DNA of 64,000 bases from Paenibacillus polymyxa (GCF_018614975.1 NZ_JAGGNR010000014.1:248001-312000), one strand, 5' to 3'; shown: positions 17,244 through 26,135, numbered from the stretch's first letter. Translations and numbers: made by a program. The notes: generated by a model not told the origin, from the letters alone.

Positions 17244-18149
17244 ATGAAAGCACCTCTGATATCGGCTAATCCGGTGCCAAACACCGCCAAGACCAGGATA
17301 TCGTCTACCCGCCGCTGGTTAAACCTGTTTCTCGTGATTGCGGGCGGAATTCTGGCCTCCGTGGGACTCGAATTGTTTTTACACCCCAATAAGATTATTA
17401 TTGGAGGCATTACAGGCATTTCCTCACTCTTCGCCCACTGGACTGAAATGAGGATAGGATTGTTCCTATTTTTATTCAATGTTCCGTTTATATTTCTGTC
17501 TTACAAGATTGTGCAGAAGAAATTTGTACTGGTTACTGTTCTAGGTCTGGTTGTCTTTTCGATCGGTGCCATTGTGCTTCATCCCATGCCGCCACTTGTA
17601 GAGCATCCGCTGGCTGCCGCCATGTTTGGCGGATTATGCCTCGGACTCGGAATCGGGCTCGTCGTGCGGTATGGTGGGACACTGGATACGCTGGAAATCG
17701 GTGATCCGTCTTCCCGCCCACCTGAACGTGTATTTAGCGGAAAACGGATGCTTATCGAAAAAATAATCATGCTGCTTAACTTGTTGATACTGACAGCCGC
17801 TGGTGTTGTCTTTGGCTGGGACCAAGCGATGTATTCCGTAATCGCCTACCTTATTGCTTATGAGATGGTGTACATTGCGTTCAGGGGCTTCTCTTCCAAA
17901 CGCAAAGTATGCATTTTGACCACACAAAGCTCTCAAGTTGAAAAAGCTGTACGCAAACGGCTGCGCCGTGAACCTGGAACGCTGGAAGCCACTTCTGGCT
18001 CAACACAACTCGCGATGGCTGAAGGATGGATCAGGCAGATCCCGGGTGCACTTTATTATGAGGTACATGTGCTGGAGATGATCTGGTTGAAGTCCATTGT
18101 GCGTCACATTGATCCACATGCAGGCATTGTGACAAATCCAGAAAAATAA
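17244..18149 (+). CDS. YitT-family membrane protein (DUF161/DUF2179)
   Basis: A 301-residue protein with about five TM helices (30-215; FLVIAGGILASVGLELFLHP and GGITGISSLF are typical) and a soluble C-terminal DUF2179 domain (about 220-300, KVCILTTQSSQVEKAV to VLEMIWLKSIVRHIDPHAG). Substrate and role are unknown for the family. AAGGAGG precedes the ATG. It may be read through from khtU, 112 bp upstream, and ends before a palindromic element and a bidirectional terminator. Confidence 0.85.
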   Translation: MKAPLISANPVPNTAKTRISSTRRWLNLFLVIAGGILASVGLELFLHPNKIIIGGITGISSLFAHWTEMRIGLFLFLFNVPFIFLSYKIVQKKFVLVTVLGLVVFSIGAIVLHPMPPLVEHPLAAAMFGGLCLGLGIGLVVRYGGTLDTLEIGDPSSRPPERVFSGKRMLIEKIIMLLNLLILTAAGVVFGWDQAMYSVIAYLIAYEMVYIAFRGFSSKRKVCILTTQSSQVEKAVRKRLRREPGTLEATSGSTQLAMAEGWIRQIPGALYYEVHVLEMIWLKSIVRHIDPHAGIVTNPEK

Positions 18150-18156
18150 TAGCTCA

Positions 18157-18342
18157 TGTAAGTTGAACTAAAGATATTTACACTGACACTACGATGACAG
18201 AACAACCTTCCAATCGCTGTTATCCCCAGATTTTTTCGATTCCCTTTTTTGAAGGGGAAAATCCGGGGATAAAGGCGAACGCTTCGCTTTTTCAGGTTTT
18301 TTCTGTCCTCTTCGTTATCGTGTAATTTTAATTCAACTTACA
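18157..18342. repeat. Palindromic intergenic element with terminal inverted repeats
   Basis: An element of 186 bp bounded by perfect 11-bp inverted ends (TGTAAGTTGAA at 18157-18167 and TTCAACTTACA at 18332-18342). The arms stay related inward (GACAGAA on both sides), and the core holds a stable stem TTATCCCC...GGGGATAA. No open frame is inside. A 50-bp part (18187-18236) recurs at 56241-56290 with 40 of 50 identical bases. It looks like a MITE-like dispersed repeat; no clear target-site duplication is seen. Confidence 0.65.
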
Positions 18343-18405
18343 AAAAACGCTCTCTTCCCCTATGGATGGACAGTATTGTCCAACAAGGTCAGAAAGCGTT
18401 TTTTT
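18343..18405. terminator. Bidirectional terminator between yitT-like and dehydrogenase genes
   Basis: AAAAAACGCT pairs with AGCGTTTTTT across a loop with an inner GGACA/TGTCC hairpin. A- and T-runs flank both ends, so it can serve the converging genes on both strands. Confidence 0.75.
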
Positions 18406-18427
18406 CTGTTATCAGACTTACTTGTTA

Positions 18428-19441
18428 TTATAGCTCAACGATGGCTTTGACTACATGTGAATCTGGCAATAACCATTGATCTATTGCAGTAGGTAACTCA
18501 TTAAATTCCACTCGGTGTGTGATATACCCATCCATGCTTAATTTCTTTTGACGCAAGGTCGACAGGACTTGTTCAAAATCTTCACGGGTTGCGTTTCGAC
18601 TGCCCAGGATGCTCATCTCCCGCTTGTGAAATTCGGGGTCATGAAAGGTAATATCTGCTTTCACCAGTCCCACAAAAATGAGTTGACCACTATGCGCAAC
18701 ATATTGAAGCGCCTCATTCATGGAATTCACATTACCGGTTGCATCAAAGACAGCTGTAGCATAGTCACCTCCCGTAATTTTAGCCACTTGTTGTACAGTA
18801 TGTTCATTGGCCTGTACCAAGTCATCCGCTCCAGCCCAAGTCCGGCTAAGCTCCAGCCTGTCCAAGTTACGGTCAACGGCAATAACACGGGCACCTGCCT
18901 GTTTGGCAAATGCCATCACACCCAATCCAATCGGTCCAGCTCCAATTACAACCACATGCTCACCAGGCTTAATTCCGGCTCTCCTGACGGCATGGGCTCC
19001 AATGCTTAATGGCTCTACCATTGCTGTCTCATCCAGTGTCAAACCTTCTGCTGAGAGCAAATGTGACACAGGCACGCTAATTTTTTCTCTCATGCCTCCG
19101 TCTACGTGCACACCCATGACTTGCATGGACGCACAACAATTGGTTTTTCCACTGCGACATGCAATACAGTGACCGCAGTGCAGATACGGAATAATACTTA
19201 CCTGATCACCAGGCTGTAACCCAGCCTCGTTTGGACCGATTTCTTCAATAACAGCAGCAAGTTCATGACCCAGAACACGAGGATAGGTAAAGAATGGCTG
19301 GTTGCCTTTGTACGCATGCAGATCCGTTCCACAGATCCCAATCCGCCGAATGGCAACCAACGCCTCTCCTTCTGCTCGTTCTGGTTGAGGCAGGTCCTGG
19401 AGCTTCAATTGATCTATTTCTTCACATACAATGGCTCTCAT
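18428..19441 (-). CDS. Zinc-dependent alcohol/polyol dehydrogenase
   Basis: An MDR-family dehydrogenase of 337 residues. The catalytic zinc site is visible as Cys37 (GICGTD) and His59-Glu60 (GHE), the structural zinc site as Cys89, Cys92, Cys95 and Cys102/103, and the NAD-binding Rossmann motif as GAGPIGLG (about 168-175). It resembles RspB and L-galactonate/L-gulonate 5-dehydrogenases, so a sugar-acid or polyol substrate is plausible, though unproven. Its start overlaps the stop of the aldo-keto reductase gene by four bases, so the two enzymes are made together. Confidence 0.87.
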   Translation of the reverse strand: MRAIVCEEIDQLKLQDLPQPERAEGEALVAIRRIGICGTDLHAYKGNQPFFTYPRVLGHELAAVIEEIGPNEAGLQPGDQVSIIPYLHCGHCIACRSGKTNCCASMQVMGVHVDGGMREKISVPVSHLLSAEGLTLDETAMVEPLSIGAHAVRRAGIKPGEHVVVIGAGPIGLGVMAFAKQAGARVIAVDRNLDRLELSRTWAGADDLVQANEHTVQQVAKITGGDYATAVFDATGNVNSMNEALQYVAHSGQLIFVGLVKADITFHDPEFHKREMSILGSRNATREDFEQVLSTLRQKKLSMDGYITHRVEFNELPTAIDQWLLPDSHVVKAIVEL

Positions 19442-20415
19442 CGTTGTTCCCCCTTGGATGCTTCTGCTGTCGTGTTGCTTGGCTTCGTATTATATTCAGG
19501 TCGTCCGCTTGACCACGTCTCGTTATGCAATGGAGCAAGAATGCGTAGCACTTCATCCAGCAGACTCTGATCTATCGGTTCTTCTATCCAGGCTGCATTA
19601 TTGAGGATATTGCGCTGGCTGGCACTGCTCACCAGTGTTGTCGGAATTCGTCCATTCGACGTGGAGAATTGCACGGCCAGCTTGGCAATGTCACTGCCTT
19701 GTTCTGCACAGAAGCGGGCAGCCTTCAGGCAGAGCTGTTTCACCCGATCATCTGCCGGATGCCAGGCAGGAGCCCCTCGGGTACTCAACAAGCCCATAGA
19801 AAGAGGCGAAGCATTGACGAGGCCAATTTCTTTTTTTTCCAACAGGGGCAATAACGATAATAATGAGGTATCATTCAATGAATAATGACAATACGAGATG
19901 ATCGCATCCGCATCGATCTGTGGCAGAACCTTCTCGAACAACGGTATGGGCAATCCACAAATGCCCGCATGTCGTATAACTCCCTGCTCTTTCAGACGCT
20001 GCAACGTTGGAAAGGCTTCTTCGATAATAATCTCTGCTGGCACAAATTCAATATCATGCAGGAACAGAATGTCGATATAGTCTGTATGCAGTCGATCCAG
20101 GCTCTCTTGCACGCTATCCAGAATCCGCTGACGTGAAAAATCAAACTCATTTTCCCCATACCGTCCGGCTTTGGTTGATAACATATATGAACTGCGCGGC
20201 AAGCTGCGGATGGCTTCACCCAACACTGTCTCCGCCTTTGTCAGCCCGTAGTAAGGCGAAACGTCTATGTAATTCATTCCGGCATCTACAGCAGCATGTA
20301 CAGTACGAATTCCCTCGTCCCGGTCAATGTCCCGAAATACAGAGCCAAGTGAGGATGCTCCAAAGCTCAATACAGGAACGTCCAGTTCTGTCTTTCCAAG
20401 TGTTCTTCTCTTCAT
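19438..20415 (-). CDS. Aldo/keto reductase
   Basis: A 325-residue NAD(P)H-linked oxidoreductase of the AKR barrel fold. The catalytic tetrad is seen as Asp51 and Tyr56 (YIDVSPYYG), Lys82 (STKAGR) and His120 (LFLHDIE). The overall pattern resembles L-galactose/L-fucose/D-arabinose dehydrogenase-type members that oxidise an aldose at C1. With the overlapping zinc dehydrogenase, a two-step sugar oxidation is a reasonable inference. GGAAGGGG lies before the ATG. No transport or regulatory gene is adjacent. Confidence 0.85.
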   Translation of the reverse strand: MKRRTLGKTELDVPVLSFGASSLGSVFRDIDRDEGIRTVHAAVDAGMNYIDVSPYYGLTKAETVLGEAIRSLPRSSYMLSTKAGRYGENEFDFSRQRILDSVQESLDRLHTDYIDILFLHDIEFVPAEIIIEEAFPTLQRLKEQGVIRHAGICGLPIPLFEKVLPQIDADAIISYCHYSLNDTSLLSLLPLLEKKEIGLVNASPLSMGLLSTRGAPAWHPADDRVKQLCLKAARFCAEQGSDIAKLAVQFSTSNGRIPTTLVSSASQRNILNNAAWIEEPIDQSLLDEVLRILAPLHNETWSSGRPEYNTKPSNTTAEASKGEQR

Positions 20416-20543
20416 TGGTTTGCCCCTTCCAGCGTGTCTGACTACACAAGTTCCCTTTCATTGTAACAGTTCAATTTCAATATAAAATATCGGCAATTGC
20501 GTAATATGTACTGTTTGATGACCTCGAACCGCAGGAAGAAATT

Positions 20544-20585
20544 AAAAAGCCCGCCGTCTCTCCAAACGGAGTAGTCAGCGGGCTT
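20544..20585 (-). terminator. Terminator of mqnC
   Basis: AAGCCCGC pairs with GCGGGCTT with a further inner stem (ACTCCGTTTGGAGA), followed by TTTTTAA on the minus strand. Confidence 0.85.
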
Positions 20586-20647
20586 AGCTTCATAAATACT
20601 TATCAAACGATCAGCAGTTATGGGAATAGTATTCAAAATAATCAGGA

Positions 20648-21784
20648 TTAGTTCTGCATTACGAAATCTTCATGCACGGAATTCTCTTCGTCGAACATGC
20701 GCACAATCTCGTATCGAGTGTTACGTTGTGCCGGAATATAACCCGACTCTCGAATTAAACGCAGAATGGATTCAATGTTAACTTTGTAAGTTGCACCAGC
20801 AGCAGATACAACATTCTCTTCAATCATCGTGCTACCGAAGTCATTACAGCCAAATTCAAGCGACTTCTTGCCGATCTCAGGACCCATGGTTACCCAGGAG
20901 GATTGAATGTTCTTGATATTATCCAGTACCAGTCGGCTGATGGCTACAGTCTTCAAGTACTCTTCCGGAGTCTGACGCTCCAGCTTAAGGTTGGTATTAT
21001 CTGGCTGGAAAGTCCAAGGAATGAACGCCAGGAAACCTTCGGAATCATACTTGTTCGCAATACATTCGTCCTGAGCTTCACGTACGCGGAGCAAGTGTAA
21101 TGCACGCTCTTCCATTGATTCACCAAGGCCGATAACCATCGTTGCCGTAGTGTTCATGCCGATACGGTGTGCAGTTTGCATAACGTCCATCCAATCCCGC
21201 CATGAACCTTTCAAGCGGCTAATCTTCCGACGTGTGCGGTCATCCAGAATTTCAGCGCCGCCGCCAGGCAAGGAATCCAGTCCAGCTTCGTGAATGGCAC
21301 GGACAACCTCTTCCAATGTAAGACCATCGGATACTTCAACCATTTTCATAATCTCCGCTGGGGAGAAAGAGTGCATCGTGATGTTCGGGAAACGCTCTTT
21401 GATGGCTTTCAACAGGTCTGTATAATAGCTGAAAGGCAAGTTTGGATTCGTTCCACCTTGCATCAAAATCTCGGTACCATTCACATCTTCCGTTTCCTGA
21501 ATCTTCTGGAAAATGACTTCGTCCGGAAGCACATAACCTTCATCCGAACCAGGTCTGCGGTAGAAAGCACAAAAACGGCAGTACACATCACACACGTTCG
21601 TGTAGTTGACGTTACGCCCAATTACAAATGTTCTGTATGGTTCAGGGTGCATACGTTTCATAATGACATTAGCAGCTGCCCCGATTTTGTCCACTTCATT
21701 GGATTCAAATAGCTGAATCGTGTCTTCCAAGTCCAAACGTTCGCCCCGAAGGGCTTTATCTAAGATACGGTCTACCGTACTCAT
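20648..21784 (-). CDS. mqnC: Cyclic dehypoxanthinyl futalosine synthase
   Basis: A radical-SAM enzyme of the futalosine route to menaquinone that cyclises dehypoxanthine futalosine. The 378 residues show the CX3CX2C cluster motif (Cys65, Cys69, Cys72 in CDVYCRFC), GGTNPNLP, and the C-terminal block characteristic of MqnC. The ATG at MSTVDRIL has GGGAGG ten bases upstream. The frame is open 38 more codons, but those starts lack a good ribosome site. Bacillus uses the classical men pathway instead, so this gene argues for Paenibacillus. No other mqn gene is in the window. Confidence 0.92.
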   Translation of the reverse strand: MSTVDRILDKALRGERLDLEDTIQLFESNEVDKIGAAANVIMKRMHPEPYRTFVIGRNVNYTNVCDVYCRFCAFYRRPGSDEGYVLPDEVIFQKIQETEDVNGTEILMQGGTNPNLPFSYYTDLLKAIKERFPNITMHSFSPAEIMKMVEVSDGLTLEEVVRAIHEAGLDSLPGGGAEILDDRTRRKISRLKGSWRDWMDVMQTAHRIGMNTTATMVIGLGESMEERALHLLRVREAQDECIANKYDSEGFLAFIPWTFQPDNTNLKLERQTPEEYLKTVAISRLVLDNIKNIQSSWVTMGPEIGKKSLEFGCNDFGSTMIEENVVSAAGATYKVNIESILRLIRESGYIPAQRNTRYEIVRMFDEENSVHEDFVMQN

Positions 21785-21910
21785 CGTAAAAAAGCCTCCC
21801 TCATGAAGAGAAATGATATAACGATCCGTCCCAACTTGTTCAAGAGAAGCAAGTTCTGGTGGCAACATCGCATTTCTGTACTCCACATATCGTAACACAG
21901 GTTACATGTG

Positions 21911-21940
21911 AAAAAAAGCACCTTATGTACAGGTGCTTTA
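21911..21940 (-). terminator. Terminator of the metA-metI-metC operon
   Basis: AAAGCACCT pairs with AGGTGCTTT and runs into TTTTTTT on the minus strand; A-richness on the other side makes it nearly symmetrical. Confidence 0.85.
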
Positions 21941-22025
21941 AAAATAAGTAAAAATTTTTACATATGGAATGGAATTTATTCGAACTTAAGTGATACGCAT
22001 CGGCGTATTCTGGCATCCACTTTTG

Positions 22026-23198
22026 CTAGGATTCCTGAAGTGCTTGCTCCAAATCTACAATCAGATCTTCGATATCTTCCAGACCTACGGAAAAGCGTAG
22101 CAACCCATCTGTAATGCCACGGTCACGGCGAACCTCAGCTGGCATTGCCGCATGAGACATCATCGCCGGGTAGGATAAAATACTCTCCACAGCTCCCAAA
22201 CTTACAGCAACTATAGGTAGCTTCACCCGGTTAAGAACTGCTTTTGCGCGATCTCCTGAACCGACATCAAATGAAACGACAGCTCCATACCCTGTTGACT
22301 GGCGCTCATGTGCCTCGCGGCCCGGATGATTCTCCAGTCCAGGATAAAAGACAGCGGTAATATCACTGCGCTCATTAAGCCATGCCGCAAGTTTAGCTGT
22401 GCTCCGTTCACTATGAGCCATGCGAGCCCCCAAGGTTTTCATCCCGCGCATCAGAAGCCAGGATTCTTGTGCCCCAAGTACAGTTCCGAGTCCATTTTGC
22501 AACTGTTTCAGTTGTACGCCAAGTGATTCCGTGCGAGCAACAGCTAACCCTGCCAGCACATCACTGTGACCACCGAGAAACTTCGTAGCACTATGTACGA
22601 CGATGTCCACACCAAGCTCAATTGGACGCTGATAGTACGGTGTCATAAAGGTGTTATCCAGAATCGTGATCAGGTCATGTTCCTTCGACCAGTCAGTTAC
22701 GGCAGCGATATCCGTAATTCGCAGTGTAGGGTTGGACGGTGTTTCCATATAAACTGCCTTGGTGTTTGGCTTGAGTGCCGCTTTTACTTCATCTATATTG
22801 GTCATGTCTACAAAGGTTGTCTCGATCTGCATACGGCTTAATATGGAAGTAAGCAAACGATACGTACCTCCATATACGTCTTCCGTTACAATCATGTGAT
22901 CTCCTGCCGAGAACATCATGAACACACTGGAGATCGCAGCCATTCCCGATGAATAGGCGAATCCTCGTGCGCCGCCCTCCAACAATGTGATGTAATCTTC
23001 CAAAGCCTGACGTGTCGGATTACCCGAACGACTGTAATCATGTTGAGGCGGATTGAAGATATCAAAATGATGGAAGGTTGATGCTTGGTAGATCGGTACA
23101 CTGGAGGCTCCAGTCGTTTTGTCAATCTCATCGCCAAAATGGAGCAACTTGGTATCAAATTTCAACTCGGAATTGGGCTTGTTGCTGGACTCACTCAT
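22026..23198 (-). CDS. metC: Cystathionine beta-lyase
   Basis: A PLP enzyme converting cystathionine to homocysteine, pyruvate and ammonia. The 390 residues equal the length of B. subtilis MetC. The PLP lysine is in HSATKFLGGHSDV, with YSRSGNPTR and SSGMAAISSVF as cofactor and phosphate-binding motifs. Start and stop overlap metI by four bases (ATGA). It is third in the SAM-regulated operon. Lyase and synthase members of this fold are hard to separate by sequence; the order metI-metC and the SSVF variant favour the lyase. Confidence 0.88.
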   Translation of the reverse strand: MSESSNKPNSELKFDTKLLHFGDEIDKTTGASSVPIYQASTFHHFDIFNPPQHDYSRSGNPTRQALEDYITLLEGGARGFAYSSGMAAISSVFMMFSAGDHMIVTEDVYGGTYRLLTSILSRMQIETTFVDMTNIDEVKAALKPNTKAVYMETPSNPTLRITDIAAVTDWSKEHDLITILDNTFMTPYYQRPIELGVDIVVHSATKFLGGHSDVLAGLAVARTESLGVQLKQLQNGLGTVLGAQESWLLMRGMKTLGARMAHSERSTAKLAAWLNERSDITAVFYPGLENHPGREAHERQSTGYGAVVSFDVGSGDRAKAVLNRVKLPIVAVSLGAVESILSYPAMMSHAAMPAEVRRDRGITDGLLRFSVGLEDIEDLIVDLEQALQES

Positions 23199-24382
23199 GA
23201 GTGCACACCTCCTTCAACTTCCTGCTGTGCAGCTGTCAGAGCATTGCCGAGATCTGCAATCAGATCATCCGCATGTTCAATGCCTACGGAGAAGCGGAGC
23301 AGACGGTCATCCACACCTACGGCTTCACGAATTTCAAGCGGTATATCCGCATGAGTCTGTACTGCCGGATAAGTCATGAGTGATTCGACTCCGCCGAGAC
23401 TTTCGGCAAAAGCAATGAGTTTGATATGACGCAGCAACGGCTCAACATAACGTGCATCCTTTACTTTGAAAGAGAAGATACCTGTGTTACCCGTGGATTG
23501 TTTGTTCTGTATCTCATACCCCGGATGATCGGATAGGCCTGGATGATACACTTCAACCACCGCAGGGTGCTCAAGCAAGTATTTGGCAATAGTAAGTGCA
23601 TTGTGCTCATGACGCTCCATGCGAAGAGCCAGCGTTTTCATACCTTTCATCAACTGGTACGAGTCACTTGGAGACAATACCGCTCCAATGGAATTATGCA
23701 GGAACGCCATCTCTGCAGATAACGCCTCACCTTTGGTAATGATTAGTCCGGCCAGCACATCATTGTGTCCGCCCAAATATTTAGTAGCGCTATGAATGAT
23801 AATATCGGCACCCAGTTCAATCGGACGTTGGAAAAATGGAGTCAGCAATGTGTTGTCAACAATGGTCAACAGGTTGTAACCTTTCGCCCAGGAAGCAACG
23901 GCTTCCACATCGGTGATCATCATCAATGGATTGGTTGGTGTCTCAATAAATACAGCTTTTGTATTCGGCTGACGAACCTTCTCCAGTGCTGCAAGGTCAT
24001 TCGTGTCCACATAACTTGCAGTTACGCCGAAACGGGACAAGATGCGTTCAAGCAGACGATAGGTTCCACCATACAGATCCAGCGATACAATCAGATGATC
24101 GCCTTGACCAAACATGGCAAAGATCGTTTGCAGCGCGGCCATTCCCGAGCTACAGGCAAACCCTGCATCACCGGACTCCAGCGCTGCGGCGGCTTCTTCC
24201 AGTACTTTACGGGTTGGATTAGTCGTACGAATATAATCAAACCCCGTGCTTTGTCCAAGCTTCGGGTGGCGAAACGCAGTGGATTGATAGATCGGAAAGT
24301 TAATGGCGCCTGTTACCGGTTCATTGATGGACCCAATTTGTGCTAAGCGGCTTTCGATTTTCAACTTGTTGTTGTCTTCCAT
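23195..24382 (-). CDS. metI: Cystathionine gamma-synthase / O-acetylhomoserine thiolyase
   Basis: A PLP enzyme joining O-acetylhomoserine with cysteine (or sulfide). Its 395 residues carry FDYIRTTNPTR, SSGMAALQTIF and the PLP lysine in HSATKYLGGHNDV. It is the middle gene of metA-metI-metC, 24 bp after metA and overlapping metC by four bases, which supports the transsulfuration role next to a lyase. The start ATG follows a GGAGGATGCAGCA site. Confidence 0.88.
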   Translation of the reverse strand: MEDNNKLKIESRLAQIGSINEPVTGAINFPIYQSTAFRHPKLGQSTGFDYIRTTNPTRKVLEEAAAALESGDAGFACSSGMAALQTIFAMFGQGDHLIVSLDLYGGTYRLLERILSRFGVTASYVDTNDLAALEKVRQPNTKAVFIETPTNPLMMITDVEAVASWAKGYNLLTIVDNTLLTPFFQRPIELGADIIIHSATKYLGGHNDVLAGLIITKGEALSAEMAFLHNSIGAVLSPSDSYQLMKGMKTLALRMERHEHNALTIAKYLLEHPAVVEVYHPGLSDHPGYEIQNKQSTGNTGIFSFKVKDARYVEPLLRHIKLIAFAESLGGVESLMTYPAVQTHADIPLEIREAVGVDDRLLRFSVGIEHADDLIADLGNALTAAQQEVEGGVHS

Positions 24383-24406
24383 TGCTGCATCCTCCTGTAA
24401 TCTCGA

Positions 24407-25324
24407 TTAGATTTGCGGGCCAATATCGTAAGGTGTTTCTTGATACACATAGTAATTGAGCCAATTAGAGAATAATAAGTTGGCATGAGCGCGCCAAGTA
24501 GCCGGTGGCACACGGGAAGGATCGTCATTCGGATAATAATGTCTGGGCAATGCGATATCCAACCCTTTGGCTACATCCCGATCATACTCCCACTTTAATG
24601 AGAACGGGTCATACTCGGCATGTCCTGTGGCAAAAATCTGTTTGCCGTCTTTGGTCGCAACCAGGAAGATCCCCGCTTCCTCGGATTCAGCCAAAATCTC
24701 TAAATTCTCATTCTTTTCAATATCTTCGCGTCTCACTTCCGTATGACGGGAATGTGGAACGTTGAATACTTCATCGAATCCACGCAACAACGGAACATGT
24801 GGTTTATTAATGGTATGTGGGAAAACGCCAAAACACTTTTCATCTAATGGTACTTTCGGTACATCAAAATGATGGTATAAACCTGCCTGTGAAGCCCAAC
24901 ATATGTGGAGGGTTGAAGTTACATTGGTTTTGGTCCATTCGAAGATCTCCTGGATTTCATTCCAATAGTTCACGTCTTCAAAATCCATCTGTTCCACCGG
25001 GGCACCCGTAATAATCATTCCATCGAAACGGCGGTGTTCAATCTCATCGAAGGTTTTATAGAACAGATCCAAATACTCCTGAGACGTATTCTTCGACGTA
25101 TGGGATTTGGGATGTACGAGAACGACATCCACCTGAATAGGCGTGTTTCCCACCAGACGAAGCAATTGTGTTTCGGTCGTTTCCTTTGTAGGCATCAGGT
25201 TTAATATAGCGATACGGAGTGGACGAATATCCTGCTGATATGCAGAAGTTTCATCCATGACGAAGATATTCTCTCCTTCAAGTACTTCTTTTGCTGGTAG
25301 AGTATCGGGTATTTTGATTGGCAT
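24407..25324 (-). CDS. metA: Homoserine O-acetyltransferase (MetA type)
   Basis: Activates homoserine for methionine synthesis. The 305 residues contain the catalytic Cys in HICWASQAG, the His in NVPHSRHTE and the Glu in ATGHAEYDP. The segment [16 protein letters not shown] has Glu where E. coli MetA has Gly (TGAPLG); in the family this position selects acetyl-CoA over succinyl-CoA, so an O-acetyl product is predicted. The ATG at MPIKIP with AAGGAGG upstream is chosen over an earlier in-frame start inside the leader. Expression is governed by the SAM-I riboswitch. Confidence 0.93.
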   Translation of the reverse strand: MPIKIPDTLPAKEVLEGENIFVMDETSAYQQDIRPLRIAILNLMPTKETTETQLLRLVGNTPIQVDVVLVHPKSHTSKNTSQEYLDLFYKTFDEIEHRRFDGMIITGAPVEQMDFEDVNYWNEIQEIFEWTKTNVTSTLHICWASQAGLYHHFDVPKVPLDEKCFGVFPHTINKPHVPLLRGFDEVFNVPHSRHTEVRREDIEKNENLEILAESEEAGIFLVATKDGKQIFATGHAEYDPFSLKWEYDRDVAKGLDIALPRHYYPNDDPSRVPPATWRAHANLLFSNWLNYYVYQETPYDIGPQI

Positions 25325-25499
25325 GGTAAGTCTAACTCCTCCTTGTGCATAGATAGATGCAGCCAACCCTGGCTTGATGTCTTCACATCAAAACAGTTAT
25401 AGACTGCCTTGAACTTGTAAAAACATTGAATTGCTCTTTCATCCAACGTTACAAACAACCTCAAGTTCCTTAGCGAAAATCACTGCTGAGAAGTCGGGG

Positions 25500-25684
25500 C
25501 ATATGACAAAGACCTTCCTCGGATTTCGAGAAAGGTCATATGTAAAATAGATATGCGCCTCTCTCATCTCTCAGTTACAACAGTGCCACTTGACACTTAG
25601 TCGCTGCAAGAATTAGCACCGTGCGGTATACCGCCGGTTGCCGGGTTTCATCGGGCCAGTCCCTCCACCTACTCTTGATAAGAT
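25500..25684 (-). promoter_or_regulatory. SAM-I (S-box) riboswitch of the metAIC operon
   Basis: The minus-strand leader carries the conserved S-box blocks CTTATCAAGAG, GGTGGAGGGACTGGCCC, GATGAAACCCGGCAACC and the closing GATGAGAG. Downstream, a hairpin CCTTTCTC/GAGGAAGG (25511-25537) can be displaced by GAGAGAGG from the 3' side of P1, the standard attenuation switch. The U-tract after it is short (TTTG). High SAM should shut the operon. Confidence 0.95.
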
Positions 25685-25724
25685 TTCGCTGTATTAGATT
25701 GTAATTTAATATGGTTCACCGTCT

Positions 25725-25753
25725 ACTTTATTACATTAATGCCCTCACGTCAA
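25725..25753 (-). promoter_or_regulatory. Promoter of the SAM riboswitch leader
   Basis: Minus-strand TTGACG (25748-25753), 17-base spacer, TAAAGT (25725-25730), about 40 bp before the first S-box bases. Confidence 0.55.
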
Positions 25754-25845
25754 GATGCAGTTCGATGTCTGCTTCCCAGATCGGAACCGTTCATCATCCG
25801 TTGTCATACACTGCCTCAGGGCGCGAAATAGACACATTTTTGCGC

Positions 25846-25874
25846 TTGAAAGCACCTTGTACCAGCGGTATACT
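25846..25874 (+). promoter_or_regulatory. Sigma-A promoter of the corA leader
   Basis: TTGAAA, 17-base spacer, TATACT, giving a leader of about 255 nt before the CorA start. It diverges from the metA promoter. Confidence 0.7.
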
Positions 25875-25884
25875 AAACAAGGTG
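25853..25884. promoter_or_regulatory. Inverted repeat spanning the corA -10 box
   Basis: CACCTTGT (25853-25860) and ACAAGGTG (25877-25884) form a perfect eight-base dyad with 16 bases between, covering the spacer, -10 box and transcript start. This is a classical repressor-operator position. The regulator is unknown. Confidence 0.5.
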
Positions 25885-26130
25885 TTATAACCCCTTATGT
25901 GAGAGGTGACATATTAAATGGATGGCGACCCGAGGCCTGACTGGCAGCCGAATTCCGACAAACTGCATAGAGAATTGACATCAGCATGCCGGCAGCGGGA
26001 CGTGACTTCCGTGTGATTATATAGTGAACGCAGCCCTGATCTCCAGGCTCCGCTGCCGACCGGCTGATTTGTTCTTTTTGCGCCCATAATGATAATATCC
26101 GCCAAGTTGGCGGGTGCAGAAGGAGTAGAT
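25885..26130 (+). promoter_or_regulatory. Long structured 5' leader of corA
   Basis: A non-coding leader with several stems: GCAGCCCTG/CAGG...GCTGC (about 26030-26056), paired CCGGCAG and CTGCCG blocks, and CCGCCAA/TTGGCGG (26099-26114) immediately before AGAAGGAG. It may control expression by metal sensing, but I could not match it to the M-box (ykoK) or yybP-ykoY consensus. Confidence 0.45.
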
Positions 26131-26135
26131 TAACG

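Noticed and set aside
20442-20636. A 64-codon minus-strand frame after mqnC
   Set aside because: It runs through the mqnC terminator and has no ribosome site.
20648-21898. A longer MqnC starting 38 codons upstream
   Set aside because: The open frame exists, but the ATG at 21784 has GGGAGG at good distance and gives the family's normal N-terminus.
25885-26130. M-box (Mg2+) or yybP-ykoY (Mn2+) riboswitch before corA
   Set aside because: The conserved blocks I know for these classes (GGTGAGGCTCC, GCTGCTGCCC, GGGGAGTAGC) are not present; kept as an unclassified leader.
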